A stretch of 64,000 nt of DNA, taken from assembly GCF_004341515.1 (NCBI RefSeq), contig NZ_SLZF01000008.1:124001-188000 (forward strand), given 5' to 3'. This DNA comes from Allobosea sp. BK604. GTDB taxonomy: Bacteria > Pseudomonadota > Alphaproteobacteria > Rhizobiales > Beijerinckiaceae. Positions 1 to 8,142 of the stretch are shown one piece after another. Both the position numbers and the translations under genes were made by a program. The notes beneath the pieces are model-generated. The model was not told where the DNA came from. It did not search any database and worked only from the letters and a program-made list of their open reading frames with translations. Every line of letters begins with the position of its first letter. The first letter of the stretch is position 1.

Positions 1-385
1 CATCGCCGGCACCTACACTCCGTTCTTGATGAAGCTGAGCGGAAGCATTTTCGCCCAGGCCTTGCTCGTCGTCGTGTGGCTCAGTGCCTCTGTGGGTGTC
101 GTGATCAAGGTGGCTTTGCCCAATCGGTTCGACCGCCTGTCGATTGCGCTCTATCTCCTGATCGGGTGGAGCGGTCTCCTGATTTGGGAGAGCGTCAGCC
201 TCCTGCCCGCGACCAGTTTATGGTTGGTCGTCGCAGGCGGCCTGCTTTACTCGGTCGGTGTCATTTTCCACGTCTGGGAAAGCCTGCCGTTCCAGAATGC
301 GATCTGGCATAGCTTCGTTCTTGTGGCTTCCGGCTGCTTCTATGGGGCCGTGTTCCGGGCGTATGTGATGACGCCGACAGCGTGA
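1..385 (+). CDS. Hemolysin III / PAQR-family membrane protein, 3' part
   Basis: The 5' end lies outside the window. The frame is open from base 2 and begins with the family motif IAGTYTPF, followed by hydrophobic segments and the closing NAIWHSFVLVASG helix. This is the C-terminal half of a COG1272 (YqfA/TrhA, hemolysin III) seven-helix inner-membrane protein. PAQR relatives bind zinc through a histidine early in the fold and an H-x3-H pair in the last helix. Here the first histidine of the last helix (IWH) is present but the partner position reads as Phe/Tyr, so metal binding may be altered. The gene ends 29 bases before the end of the convergent small gene that follows. Confidence 0.85.
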   Translation, partial: IAGTYTPFLMKLSGSIFAQALLVVVWLSASVGVVIKVALPNRFDRLSIALYLLIGWSGLLIWESVSLLPATSLWLVVAGGLLYSVGVIFHVWESLPFQNAIWHSFVLVASGCFYGAVFRAYVMTPTA

Positions 386-414
386 ACTCTGGCCGCCGAG
401 GGCAACCAAGCGGT

Positions 415-768
415 CTATAAAATTAAATTATCAGTTGATGGCTCGGCTACATGACCGGGTCCAACAGTTCCTGCAGCTCGGTCCTGCGAGGCAATCTTCT
501 CGATGGCGCTCTGATCTGCAAGTTGGTCAATGTCACCGACAAAAGTCAGGTCAACGTCGCTATGCGTCGTTACTCTCAGCATAAGCTCGCCGCCGTCCTC
601 CAGGATATATCTGAATTTGTCCGCAAATTCCTGGGGATCGATCCGGCTGAGATCACCGAATAAAGTCCCATGACAACGCGATCGATCTTTCAGGATCGCG
701 AGGCAATACGCCAAAGGCACCGCGGTTCCATCGCGCAGGATCATCCTGCCCTGCCCAGATCGCATCAT
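415..768 (-). CDS. Small conserved-looking hypothetical protein
   Basis: This is a 117-residue soluble protein. The frame extends upstream to base 1245, but only the part from the tandem ATG codons at 768/765 looks protein-like, so the start is placed there; the Shine-Dalgarno is weak. The visible pattern is G-x-G-R near the start, a DG turn, Y near residue 20, a GTLFGDLS block, then LEDGGELMLRV and DLTFVGDID. This suggests alternating beta strands and turns, as in a small beta barrel. The gene at 6454-6762 shows a similar layout. No function is recognised. An upstream ATG at 870 is an alternative start. Confidence 0.55.
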   Translation of the reverse strand: MMRSGQGRMILRDGTAVPLAYCLAILKDRSRCHGTLFGDLSRIDPQEFADKFRYILEDGGELMLRVTTHSDVDLTFVGDIDQLADQSAIEKIASQDRAAGTVGPGHVAEPSTDNLIL

Positions 769-1002
769 GATTCCCGTTTGGGCTACACCAGAGCGTCGCT
801 CCGAGACAACGCGCACAAACTCAGCGCTGACCCACTCAGCGCTTTTCCGGGTGGATACGCAACAAATCATTGCCCGTGGCCGCGGCTGCTCTTCAGAGGA
901 ATCCAAATAATTCCGCGTTAGATAAAAAGTGAACGCCCAGATCCAAAAAGTGTTATTGTCATCTACGGGAGTTTTTTCTTCCGGTTGTGAAAGACAAATC
1001 CC

Positions 1003-1356
1003 ATGAAAATCCCAGCAGAACTGAAGCCGGCCGCCTGGGGCGCCGTCGGCGGAGCTGTCGCGCTTGCAATCATCGGCTTCAGCTGGGGCGGCTGGGTAAC
1101 CCAGAGCACGGCGGAACGCGACGCCAAGACGCGCGCGGACGCCGCCATCGTCGCAGCTCTTTCGCCGATCTGTGTGGTCAAGTTCCAGCAGCAGGCCAAC
1201 GCGACCGAACAACTCGCCGAGCTCAAGAAGATCGGCTCCTGGCAACAGGGCGATTTCATTGCGAAGGGCGGATGGGCGACAATGCCCGGCAGTTCCTCGC
1301 CCGCTGCAGATGTAGCCAAGGCTTGTGCCGTCGCCCTCGGTCTCAACAAGACCTAG
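1003..1356 (+). CDS. Hypothetical single-pass membrane protein
   Basis: A 117-residue protein. The N-terminus KPAAWGAVGGAVALAIIGFS is one transmembrane or uncleaved signal segment (about residues 8-28). A region with one Cys (SPICVVKF) and a Gln/Ala-rich stretch follows, ending in AADVAKACAVALG. The two cysteines could form a periplasmic disulfide; that is inference. Proteins of this layout are common hypotheticals in Hyphomicrobiales. No function is recognised. It stands alone, with a weak GAAAG Shine-Dalgarno. Confidence 0.7.
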   Translation: MKIPAELKPAAWGAVGGAVALAIIGFSWGGWVTQSTAERDAKTRADAAIVAALSPICVVKFQQQANATEQLAELKKIGSWQQGDFIAKGGWATMPGSSSPAADVAKACAVALGLNKT

Positions 1357-1738
1357 GACGCTTCAACTTTATGCGGTTCGCGCGGTGGCAGCCCGGGCGA
1401 ACCGTCGGGCTGAACTCTGGGCCTTAAGCAGGCGCGGCCAGATTGTTGGCTTTTGACGGACATCCTGCCCAGATCCAGAGGGCAGCTGGCCCGGCCCATT
1501 CCCGCACGCGCCAGCGATATTGTCGGCTGCTCACATGGGGGCAGAGCATTTTCGAGCGAAGTGGACACCGGTTCGCGTGAAGACAATGCGTCAAAACAAA
1601 TAGATCGAGAATTTTCGCGATTCGGAGAAACGCGGACATGCTCGAGCTGCGTTCGGTCCATCCGGGCCGGGCGACTTCGCGCGGACGGCAGGCACCGGTC
1701 GAGCGCCCGATCACGAAGGTCGCGAGGCCGCAGCTATC
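1357..1738. other. Intergenic region holding one dispersed repeat
   Basis: This 382-base stretch lies between convergent genes. Apart from the repeat at 1543-1643 I see no coding pattern, RNA gene or clear terminator. Confidence 0.5.
1543..1643 (-). repeat. Dispersed ~100-bp palindromic-ended repeat, copy 1
   Basis: This copy reads in the opposite orientation to those at 25851-25955 and 51148-51252. It keeps the outer GAGCATTTTCGAGCGAAG end, the central CCGGTTCGCGTGAAGA block and the GAGAATTTTCGCGATTCGGA block. It is slightly diverged at the other end (GACATGCTC). It carries no ORF and lies between convergent genes. Confidence 0.85.
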
Positions 1739-3073
1739 TCACCCGTCCAAGGCCTTAAGCAGCGCAGCGATCTTGATCGTCGCAAAATTGCAGAAAGTGT
1801 CGGAGACCGCGTAGGGCAGGACGATCTGGTCGTTATACCGGATGGCCCCGCAGGTATAGACGACGTTTGGAACATAGCCCTCCCGCTCGGACGGGTCCGG
1901 TCGGACCAGAGGCTCGCGTGAGCGCGCCAGCACCTTGGACGGATCGGCCTTGTCGAGCAGAACCGCCCCGATCGCGTATTTGCGGACGGGACCCACGCCA
2001 TGAGTCAGCAGTAGCCAGCCTTCGTCGAGCTCGATCGGGGAGCCGCAATTGCCAATCTGCACGAACTCCCATGGAAATTTCGGCTTCAGGATCGCAACGC
2101 CACCATCCCATGAGTAGAGGTCGTCCGAATAGATCAGGTAGAGGTTCTCGTTGTCCTGCCGGCCGATCATCGCATATCTGCCGTCGAGCCTGCGGGGAAA
2201 CAGCGCCATGCCCTTGTTCTGGGCGGCGGTTCCGTTGAGAGGCGACATCCGGAAGGACAAGAAGTCGCGGGTCTCGATCAGCTCGGACCTGATCGCCTTT
2301 CCGCTATAGGCCGTAAAGGTCGCGTAGAAGAGCTTTTGCCCGCCATCGTCGAATTCGACGAAACGGGCGTCCTCGATGCCGTTCGACTGCGAGAGCGTGA
2401 CAGGAAAGATCACCCGCTCGCTGATATCCTCGTCAGGATTGAAGGCGACATCGACTGTCTCGCCGTTCGGGCCGGGTACGCGATCCAGCACCTTCGGAAC
2501 CGAGGCGAGGCGAGCCGTGGGATCGATGTTCACGCTGCCATCGGCTGCGACGAAGCCCGAGCGAAACGTCAGGGACGACACATGTCCCTCGCCCACGCCG
2601 CGAAGGCTGAGGATGAAGCAATGCCCACCTTCGGGGGCGCCCGACTGGTCGGGATGCGACACGATGCTGGGATTGAAGAGGGCGGCCGCTTCGAAGGAAT
2701 ATTCGTGCAGGAAGTAGGCGCCGATCAACTGCCTTTGCGTCGTGGTGAAATCGACATGCGACGCAAAGGCGTCTTCCATTTCACCGGCACGAGCCTCGAA
2801 TGTCGCGAGCAGGTTGCGGTGGCGTCCTTGGAAATTCTCGAGGACGTCACGCAATTGTGTTGCCGCCGTCTCGGGATTGAGCGCCAGGACCCGGTCGACG
2901 ATATGGTTCGCCCGCGACTTGTCGGTCGCGTTGAGGTCGCGGGGTTCGACTGCCGGCTTGAACGGGCGCACGACGACCCTTGCCGGATCGGGCCGCAGAA
3001 AAAGCGCCTGCCGGTTCAGGAACGTAGCTTGTGACAAGGCGCCCTCAGGTGGTTCGAGCAGGATCGCGGGCAT
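1739..3073 (-). CDS. GH130-type glycosidase/phosphorylase (beta-mannoside active)
   Basis: A 444-residue protein. The longest frame begins at a TTG (3079), but the ATG two codons in (3073) is preferred. The fold signature is a five-bladed propeller of the GH130 type: short blocks such as GIEDARFVEF, FYATFTAYSG, KGMALFPRR, GNCGSPIELDEGWLLLTHG and YVPNVVYTCGA recur at blade spacing. GH130 enzymes act on beta-mannosides, by phosphorolysis (beta-1,2- and beta-1,4-mannobiose types) or hydrolysis. Which applies cannot be read here. It is the last gene of an operon after manA and a GT4 fusion, so mannose-containing glycan turnover is the sensible role. Confidence 0.85.
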   Translation of the reverse strand: MPAILLEPPEGALSQATFLNRQALFLRPDPARVVVRPFKPAVEPRDLNATDKSRANHIVDRVLALNPETAATQLRDVLENFQGRHRNLLATFEARAGEMEDAFASHVDFTTTQRQLIGAYFLHEYSFEAAALFNPSIVSHPDQSGAPEGGHCFILSLRGVGEGHVSSLTFRSGFVAADGSVNIDPTARLASVPKVLDRVPGPNGETVDVAFNPDEDISERVIFPVTLSQSNGIEDARFVEFDDGGQKLFYATFTAYSGKAIRSELIETRDFLSFRMSPLNGTAAQNKGMALFPRRLDGRYAMIGRQDNENLYLIYSDDLYSWDGGVAILKPKFPWEFVQIGNCGSPIELDEGWLLLTHGVGPVRKYAIGAVLLDKADPSKVLARSREPLVRPDPSEREGYVPNVVYTCGAIRYNDQIVLPYAVSDTFCNFATIKIAALLKALDG

Positions 3074-3122
3074 CGACAAGGCCGTATCCGGCCCTCATTG
3101 GAGCATGCCCGGGACATATGAA

Positions 3123-5411
3123 TTAAAGGGCGCTTAGAACGCGAAGCGGCGCCGGCTTGGCGCGATCCGCGCTGACGCGGGCAAGCTGACGAATCTCGGC
3201 GAGACTAAGAAGGTAGGACACGACGGACTCGCCGCCCCTGTTCTCGTTGGCGCGGTCCGGGTGGAGCCCATCGCGGCAGCTGCCGGTTTCCAGGTCGACC
3301 AGCGGCACCGAAAGGTCGTTCTCGCCCAGGAACCAACCGAAAGCGCGCGACGCTTCGGTCTTCCATGCGCCGATGCCATCCGCACGCCAGGCAGCAAGGC
3401 AGGCCGAGATTGTCGCCGTAGCTTCCAGGGCTTGCTGGTCGAAGGGCAGCGGCGGGCGCCGTTGGTCGCCAAAGCTCTCGGTGCCGACTGGCCTGAAGAA
3501 GCCGGCGGGGGTCGTCTGCAGCGTCATCAACCAGCGCAACGATCTCAGACCAGCGTCGATATAGCCCGAGGTTTCGGTCGAGAGCCCAGTCAGGAGCAGC
3601 GCCTGGGGTAAGCGCGCATTGTCATAAGCCAACCCATCCTCGAACCAGACCCAGTCCTTCGTCTCGACTGTCGCCAGCATGGCCGTCAATCTGTCGGCCA
3701 GGAGGCGTCGGAGACGCAAGGTCAAGCAATCCGCCTCGGTGACGGCGCAGTAGGCATCCAGGCCCAGCAGGGCAAAGGCCCAGGCGCGGGGCGAGTGGAA
3801 GCCTTCGACGGCGGGCAGCGCCAGCTCGAACAGGGCGGCAGCCCAGCGTCGCCGCGATGGGCTGACATCGCTGCGAGCGCACTCGCCCAGAGCCCAGAGC
3901 GTCCGCCCATGGCTGTCCTCCGAGCCTTTGTCCTCGAGCCAACGCCGATCGAAACTCATGAAGTTCCGGAACTGCCGCAGATCGGGATTCCACGCATGCT
4001 GGACGAAGGCGGCGAAGCGGGATGTCAGGGCTTCGGACAGGCGCTGTTCGCCGGGATTGTTGAGCGCGCAGGCGAGCAGCAGCGCGCGGGCATTGTCGTC
4101 GACACAATAGCCGTGGGACCGGTCCGGCACCGAATGGACCGCATGCTGAAAAAGCCCGGTATCGTCGCACATGGAGAGAAGATGCGAGATCTGCATCTCG
4201 GGCGGCTTGCGGATGTCGCGTGAGAATTCACCCTTGTCGACCCTCGGGATGACCTTCAGCCGATAGGCGCGCGTGGTCGCCTCGAAGACGGCGAGGTAAC
4301 GCTCGGCGATACGTTCCCACGTCATTGACCGGCTATCCGCGTAGGCCCGCTCGCGCATGGCCTGCCGGCGGACATCGTCGGTCAGCAATCCCGCGATCGC
4401 GCCGCCAATGGCGGGAGAATCTCCGAAGGGCACGAGGATGCCGCGGCCACCGGCCAGCAGTTCCTGCGCGTGCCAGTAAGGCGTCGAGACCACCGCCTTC
4501 CCGAGCCCGAAGCTATAGGCCAAGGTGCCCGAGGTCATCTGCGCCTCGTTGAGATAGGGCGTGACGTAGACATCGCACATCGAGATGAAGTCGAGCAGCG
4601 TCGACTGGTCGACGAAGTGATCTAGAAACACGACGTTGCTCTCGACGCCGAGATTTCGCACGCGCGCCAAAAGGCTCTCGCGATAGGCCTCGCCTTGTTC
4701 CCGGACGAGGTTGGGATGCGTCGCGCCGAGCACGACATAGACGGCATCGGGCCGGCTCTTCAGGATCGACGGCATGGCGTCGATCATCACCTCGATGCCC
4801 TTGTTCGGAGAGAGAAGCCCGAATGTCAGGATGACCGACTTGCCGCTGAAGCCGAGCTCGGCCTTCGCGTCGTCGGGCGCGGCGAAGGCGAAGTCCGGAA
4901 TGCCATGCGGGATGACCTCGATCTTATCGGCTGGAACCCGATAGACGGTGCGCAGCAGCACCTTGCCCTTCTCGGTCATGACGACGACCCGCGAGGACGC
5001 ATCGACGATCGCGTCCATGACGCGGCGCTGCACCGGCGTCGGTTCGGCAAGCACGGTGTGCAAGGTGGTGATGACGGGAATGGTCAGGCGCGACAGCAGC
5101 ACCAAGAGGTGACTGCCTGCCTCCCCGCCGAAGATCCCGAACTCGTGCTGGAGGGAGACGGCGTCGAACCGGCCGGCATTCAGAAACTCCGCGGCCTCGA
5201 CATAGTCGCCGATCCGGTCGTCGCTGATCTGGTAGTTGACTGCGGCCGGATAGTCATAGGCGTCACCGTGATCGTTCATCGCCACGATCGAAGTCTCGAC
5301 GCTCAGGCTCGTGGCCGAGATTGCCTGCTGCAAATCCGTCGTGAAGGTCGCGATACCGCAGCGGCGTGGCAGCGAGTTTCCGATGAAGGCTATCCGGTTA
5401 GGGCGGGTCAT
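3123..5411 (-). CDS. GT4 glycosyltransferase fused to a C-terminal (alpha/alpha)-toroid-like domain
   Basis: A 762-residue two-domain protein. Residues 1 to about 370 are a GT-B fold GT4 transferase: GNSLPRRCGIATFT at the start, LQHEFGIFGG, the FGLLSPNKGIE block and the donor-site region LAYSFGLGKAVVSTPYW. From about 385 to 745 the protein continues with a mostly helical region opening HGYCVDDNARALLLA. It has repeated W/G-rich helical hairpins, as in glycosidase-like alpha/alpha barrels. Start: ATG 5411 has GGAGG (5419-5423 on the plus strand) at 7 bases. The ATGA overlap with upstream manA indicates translational coupling. The acceptor is unknown; GDP-mannose as donor is inferred from manA. 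Confidence 0.85.
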   Translation of the reverse strand: MTRPNRIAFIGNSLPRRCGIATFTTDLQQAISATSLSVETSIVAMNDHGDAYDYPAAVNYQISDDRIGDYVEAAEFLNAGRFDAVSLQHEFGIFGGEAGSHLLVLLSRLTIPVITTLHTVLAEPTPVQRRVMDAIVDASSRVVVMTEKGKVLLRTVYRVPADKIEVIPHGIPDFAFAAPDDAKAELGFSGKSVILTFGLLSPNKGIEVMIDAMPSILKSRPDAVYVVLGATHPNLVREQGEAYRESLLARVRNLGVESNVVFLDHFVDQSTLLDFISMCDVYVTPYLNEAQMTSGTLAYSFGLGKAVVSTPYWHAQELLAGGRGILVPFGDSPAIGGAIAGLLTDDVRRQAMRERAYADSRSMTWERIAERYLAVFEATTRAYRLKVIPRVDKGEFSRDIRKPPEMQISHLLSMCDDTGLFQHAVHSVPDRSHGYCVDDNARALLLACALNNPGEQRLSEALTSRFAAFVQHAWNPDLRQFRNFMSFDRRWLEDKGSEDSHGRTLWALGECARSDVSPSRRRWAAALFELALPAVEGFHSPRAWAFALLGLDAYCAVTEADCLTLRLRRLLADRLTAMLATVETKDWVWFEDGLAYDNARLPQALLLTGLSTETSGYIDAGLRSLRWLMTLQTTPAGFFRPVGTESFGDQRRPPLPFDQQALEATATISACLAAWRADGIGAWKTEASRAFGWFLGENDLSVPLVDLETGSCRDGLHPDRANENRGGESVVSYLLSLAEIRQLARVSADRAKPAPLRVLSAL

Positions 5412-6367
5412 GGTCGCGCCTCCGTTGAGCGAGATCGCGAACCCGCCATTGCTGTTTGGGGATCAGGCTGCCGCACGGTGTGCGGGAGCGAAGCGGGCAG
5501 GTCCTGTCCATCGCGCTGATGCAGGAGGTTGTGGCTGGGCTCGGTGGCGAGATAGGCAACGAGTGCCTTGAGTCCCTGCCGTCCGGCCCTGATCCGGGCA
5601 TGTTCGTCGTCAAGGAAGATCGCCTCGCCGACGAAGGCGTTCATGAGCCCGATCCGCGCGTCGCCCTCGATGACGAGCAGCCAGGTCTCATGCTCGGCTC
5701 GGAGGTCCCAGTTCGATTGAGGCGGCAACTCGAACCGTTCGAGGACAAAATATGGGCTGACGGCGAGCAGGGCCCTGGCATTCGTCAGGCGCTTCGCTGC
5801 CTCCTGTCGCCGGGCCGATCGCGCATCGGCGACTGCCACCGCATTATCGATATGGAGCTCGCGCTGCCGGCCGTAGTCGAAGAGGCGGAAGGTCGCGTCG
5901 CTGCTCTGCTGGATCTCGGCGATCACGAGTCCCGGGCCAATGGCGTGGATCGTGCCGGCGGGCACGAAGACGACGTCGTCCTTCTGCACGCGGTGCCATT
6001 GGACCAGCTCAGAGATCGAGCCGTCCGCGATTGCGCCACGCAGCTCGGGCGCGGTGAGCTGCCGCTTCAGCCCGATGGCGACTTCGGCGCCGGGGTCTGC
6101 GGACAGGATGTACCAGGCCTCGGTCTTGCCATTCGGCAGTCCGATGGAGCGCGCGAAGGCGTCGTCCGGGTGGACCTGGATCGACAGGGTTTCCGTCGTG
6201 AACAGCAGTTTTAGGAGGAGGGCCGTCTCGGGCGCCCTCGCGCCACTGCGCTGGAACCAGAGTTCGCCGATTGCAGCCCCGCTGGCGGCTATCTCGCTCC
6301 AGGGCGCCAGATCGGTGCTTCCCCAGGGCTTCCGAACGGCCAGCGTCGAGGCATGTTCGAGCGTCAT
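5408..6367 (-). CDS. manA: Mannose-6-phosphate isomerase, class I
   Basis: A 319-residue cupin isomerase interconverting fructose-6-phosphate and mannose-6-phosphate. The zinc-site motifs are visible: IQVHPDD, KTEAWYIL and FVPAGTIHAIG. The N-terminal KPWG motif of the short-form family is also present. The open frame extends further upstream, but ATG 6367 has a textbook AGGAGG (6373-6378) and gives the usual length. It is the first gene of the manA-GT4-GH130 operon and overlaps the next gene by ATGA. It likely supplies mannose-6-phosphate for the nucleotide sugar used by the neighbouring transferase. Confidence 0.92.
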   Translation of the reverse strand: MTLEHASTLAVRKPWGSTDLAPWSEIAASGAAIGELWFQRSGARAPETALLLKLLFTTETLSIQVHPDDAFARSIGLPNGKTEAWYILSADPGAEVAIGLKRQLTAPELRGAIADGSISELVQWHRVQKDDVVFVPAGTIHAIGPGLVIAEIQQSSDATFRLFDYGRQRELHIDNAVAVADARSARRQEAAKRLTNARALLAVSPYFVLERFELPPQSNWDLRAEHETWLLVIEGDARIGLMNAFVGEAIFLDDEHARIRAGRQGLKALVAYLATEPSHNLLHQRDGQDLPASLPHTVRQPDPQTAMAGSRSRSTEARP

Positions 6368-6453
6368 CAGAACCTCCTGGTTCACGCCGCTCGGATCGGG
6401 TCGACCGGAGGCGGACGATGGTCTCGTCGCTTGGTATCCGCCGCCCGGGGCGG

Positions 6454-6762
6454 TCAATGACGCCAACTTCGTAGCGCGCTCGGCAGTTCGCCGGTCACGT
6501 CCACATGGGCGACGTCGCTCGCCCGGGGCAGCTTCCTTTCCGAGAATGTGAGATCGAGGCGGCGACCGTCATCGGTCAGGAGCTGAAGGTCCTTGCGGCC
6601 GAAGACCTCCTTGAGGATGGGGGCAGCGAGTTGGATCTCTCCGCAGCTTGTGACGCCGACGGGCTGGCTGAAAAAGCCGTCGAAGTCATAGAAGGTGCGT
6701 CCGATCTCCTTGCCCCTGGAGGTCAGCGTGCCATTTCCTGAAATTCCGCCGAGATAGTGCAA
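6454..6762 (-). CDS. Small hypothetical protein with TTG start
   Basis: A 102-residue soluble protein. The start is TTG at 6762, supported by AAGGA eight bases upstream; no ATG fits. The sequence has a GNGTL opening, YDFDGFF, GVTSCGEIQLAAP, DLQLLTDDGRRLDLTF and AHVDVTGELP: a run of short strands with Gly/Asp turns suggestive of a small beta barrel. The DDG-LxL and final V-D/G blocks parallel the gene at 415-768. It lies 86 bases upstream of manA on the same strand. No function is recognised. Confidence 0.6.
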   Translation of the reverse strand: MHYLGGISGNGTLTSRGKEIGRTFYDFDGFFSQPVGVTSCGEIQLAAPILKEVFGRKDLQLLTDDGRRLDLTFSERKLPRASDVAHVDVTGELPSALRSWRH

Positions 6763-7110
6763 TTGCTCGATCCTTTGCCTGTGAAAAACGCGAGCTAGGC
6801 CCGCTCATCCGTCTTAAGCGCGGCCGCCAGCTCGTCGCGATCGACGAGGCGACAATGCATGACGGCACAGCCGACAAAGCCGGTGCCATGCAAAATTCGT
6901 CGGAAGCATAGGTCTTCTGCCCATCGAGTGATGGGATGCCGATATCGCATTTTCAGACGAGGAAATTGATCGCATTCATGCGCAGGAATTGCGCCATTAT
7001 GGATCGAAAAACGATTTATCGACTGCCCCAACATGAGGTCTGGAAAGGTACAATACAAGAATGAGTTGGCGTTTTATTTTTGGAAACACCTACCGATATC
7101 ACGAACAACA
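6763..7110. other. Intergenic, no convincing gene
   Basis: 348 bases upstream of the 6454-6762 gene and downstream of a GT4 gene. It is visibly more AT-rich than its surroundings. An 87-codon minus-strand frame (6795-7058) has no ribosome-binding site or recognisable content. It may hold the promoter of the small gene. Confidence 0.45.
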
Positions 7111-8118
7111 TCAGCCGATGATCGAGTGATACAGCTGCAAGTACTGATCGGCCATGTGCTCCACCGTGAATCGCGCGGTGATCGCCGCCCGGCAGGCGGC
7201 GCGATCGATCTCGCCGATCCGACCGATCGCCGCGACGGCTTCGTCAAGGCTGTCGACCAGGAAGCCGGTCACGCCATGCTCGATCAGCTCGGGCATCGAG
7301 CCGCGCCGAGAGGCGATGACCGGCGTGCCGCACGCGAGCGCCTCGACGACCGACAGCCCGAACGGCTCCTCGAAATTGACGAGGTGGAGTAGCGCGCGCG
7401 CCGAGCCCAAGGCCCGCGTGCGGGCCTCGCCCCCGACCGGCCCCCGATAGATCACGGAGTGGCCATCGAGCGCCGGCGCGACCTGCGCGTCGTAATAGTC
7501 CTGGTCCTGGACGATGCCGGCCATGACCAGCCGCCGCCCGGCGCGCCCGGCCGCCGCGATCGCCTCGGCCGCCCCCTTGTCGGGATGGATGCGACCGAAG
7601 AAGAGCAGATCTTCGCTGCCCTCGGGGTCGAAGGGGAAATCCTCCAGCCGTAGGCCGTGATGGATCGTCGCCGCATAGCGCAGGTCCGGGTGCCGGTCTG
7701 CAGCGCTGATCGCGACATAGTGGACGCGATCTTCATAGGCCTTGAAGGCGGGCAGGATGCGATCCGATGAGAAGCCGTGAATCGTCGTCACCATCGGCGT
7801 CGCTACCAGCCGCGAGAAGGTGAGAGGCACGAAATCGGCTTGGTTGTGGATGAGGTCGAACTCGCCCGCGCGCTCGAAGACATGGGCGACATGGAGCATC
7901 TCCCAGACCTTGGCGTCGATCGTGGGATCCTCGGAATAGGCGGCCGGGCAAACCCCGGCCAGCGTGCCCGCAGTCAGGCTGTCCTTGGTCGCGAACAGGG
8001 TGACGTCGACGCCGCGCGTGACGAGCGCCTCGGTCAGCAGGCTCGTCACCAGCTCCCAAGGACCGTAATGGCGCGGCGGCGTCCGCCACGAGATCGGCGC
8101 CAGCATGGCGATGCGCAA
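7111..8118 (-). CDS. GT4 family glycosyltransferase
   Basis: A 335-residue GT-B fold transferase. The N-terminus RIAMLAPISWRTPP with the Tyr-Gly-Pro-Trp-Glu loop, TTIHGF, LLFFGRIHPDKG and the donor E-x7-E block FEEPFGLSVVEALACGTPVI are all present. The start is decided by the ribosome site: AAGGA (8126-8130 on the plus strand) lies 7 bases before a TTG at 8118, whereas the first ATG (8106) would be 19 bases away. It follows the GH13 gene by 24 bases and is presumably cotranscribed. The substrate is unknown; the pairing suggests a glucoside or other small glycoside. Confidence 0.88.
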   Translation of the reverse strand: MRIAMLAPISWRTPPRHYGPWELVTSLLTEALVTRGVDVTLFATKDSLTAGTLAGVCPAAYSEDPTIDAKVWEMLHVAHVFERAGEFDLIHNQADFVPLTFSRLVATPMVTTIHGFSSDRILPAFKAYEDRVHYVAISAADRHPDLRYAATIHHGLRLEDFPFDPEGSEDLLFFGRIHPDKGAAEAIAAAGRAGRRLVMAGIVQDQDYYDAQVAPALDGHSVIYRGPVGGEARTRALGSARALLHLVNFEEPFGLSVVEALACGTPVIASRRGSMPELIEHGVTGFLVDSLDEAVAAIGRIGEIDRAACRAAITARFTVEHMADQYLQLYHSIIG

Positions 8119-8142
8119 GCGATCATCCTTTTTGTGTTTTGC

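Noticed and set aside
3123..3137. TTAA-N7-TTAG, close to a CtrA box
   Set aside because: It lies in the last codons of the GT4 gene, has one mismatch and there is no reason for CtrA control of this operon.
6795..7058. Possible 87-codon gene on the minus strand
   Set aside because: No ribosome site, irregular composition and no recognisable pattern. The C-terminal part could be decayed coding sequence, but support is too weak.
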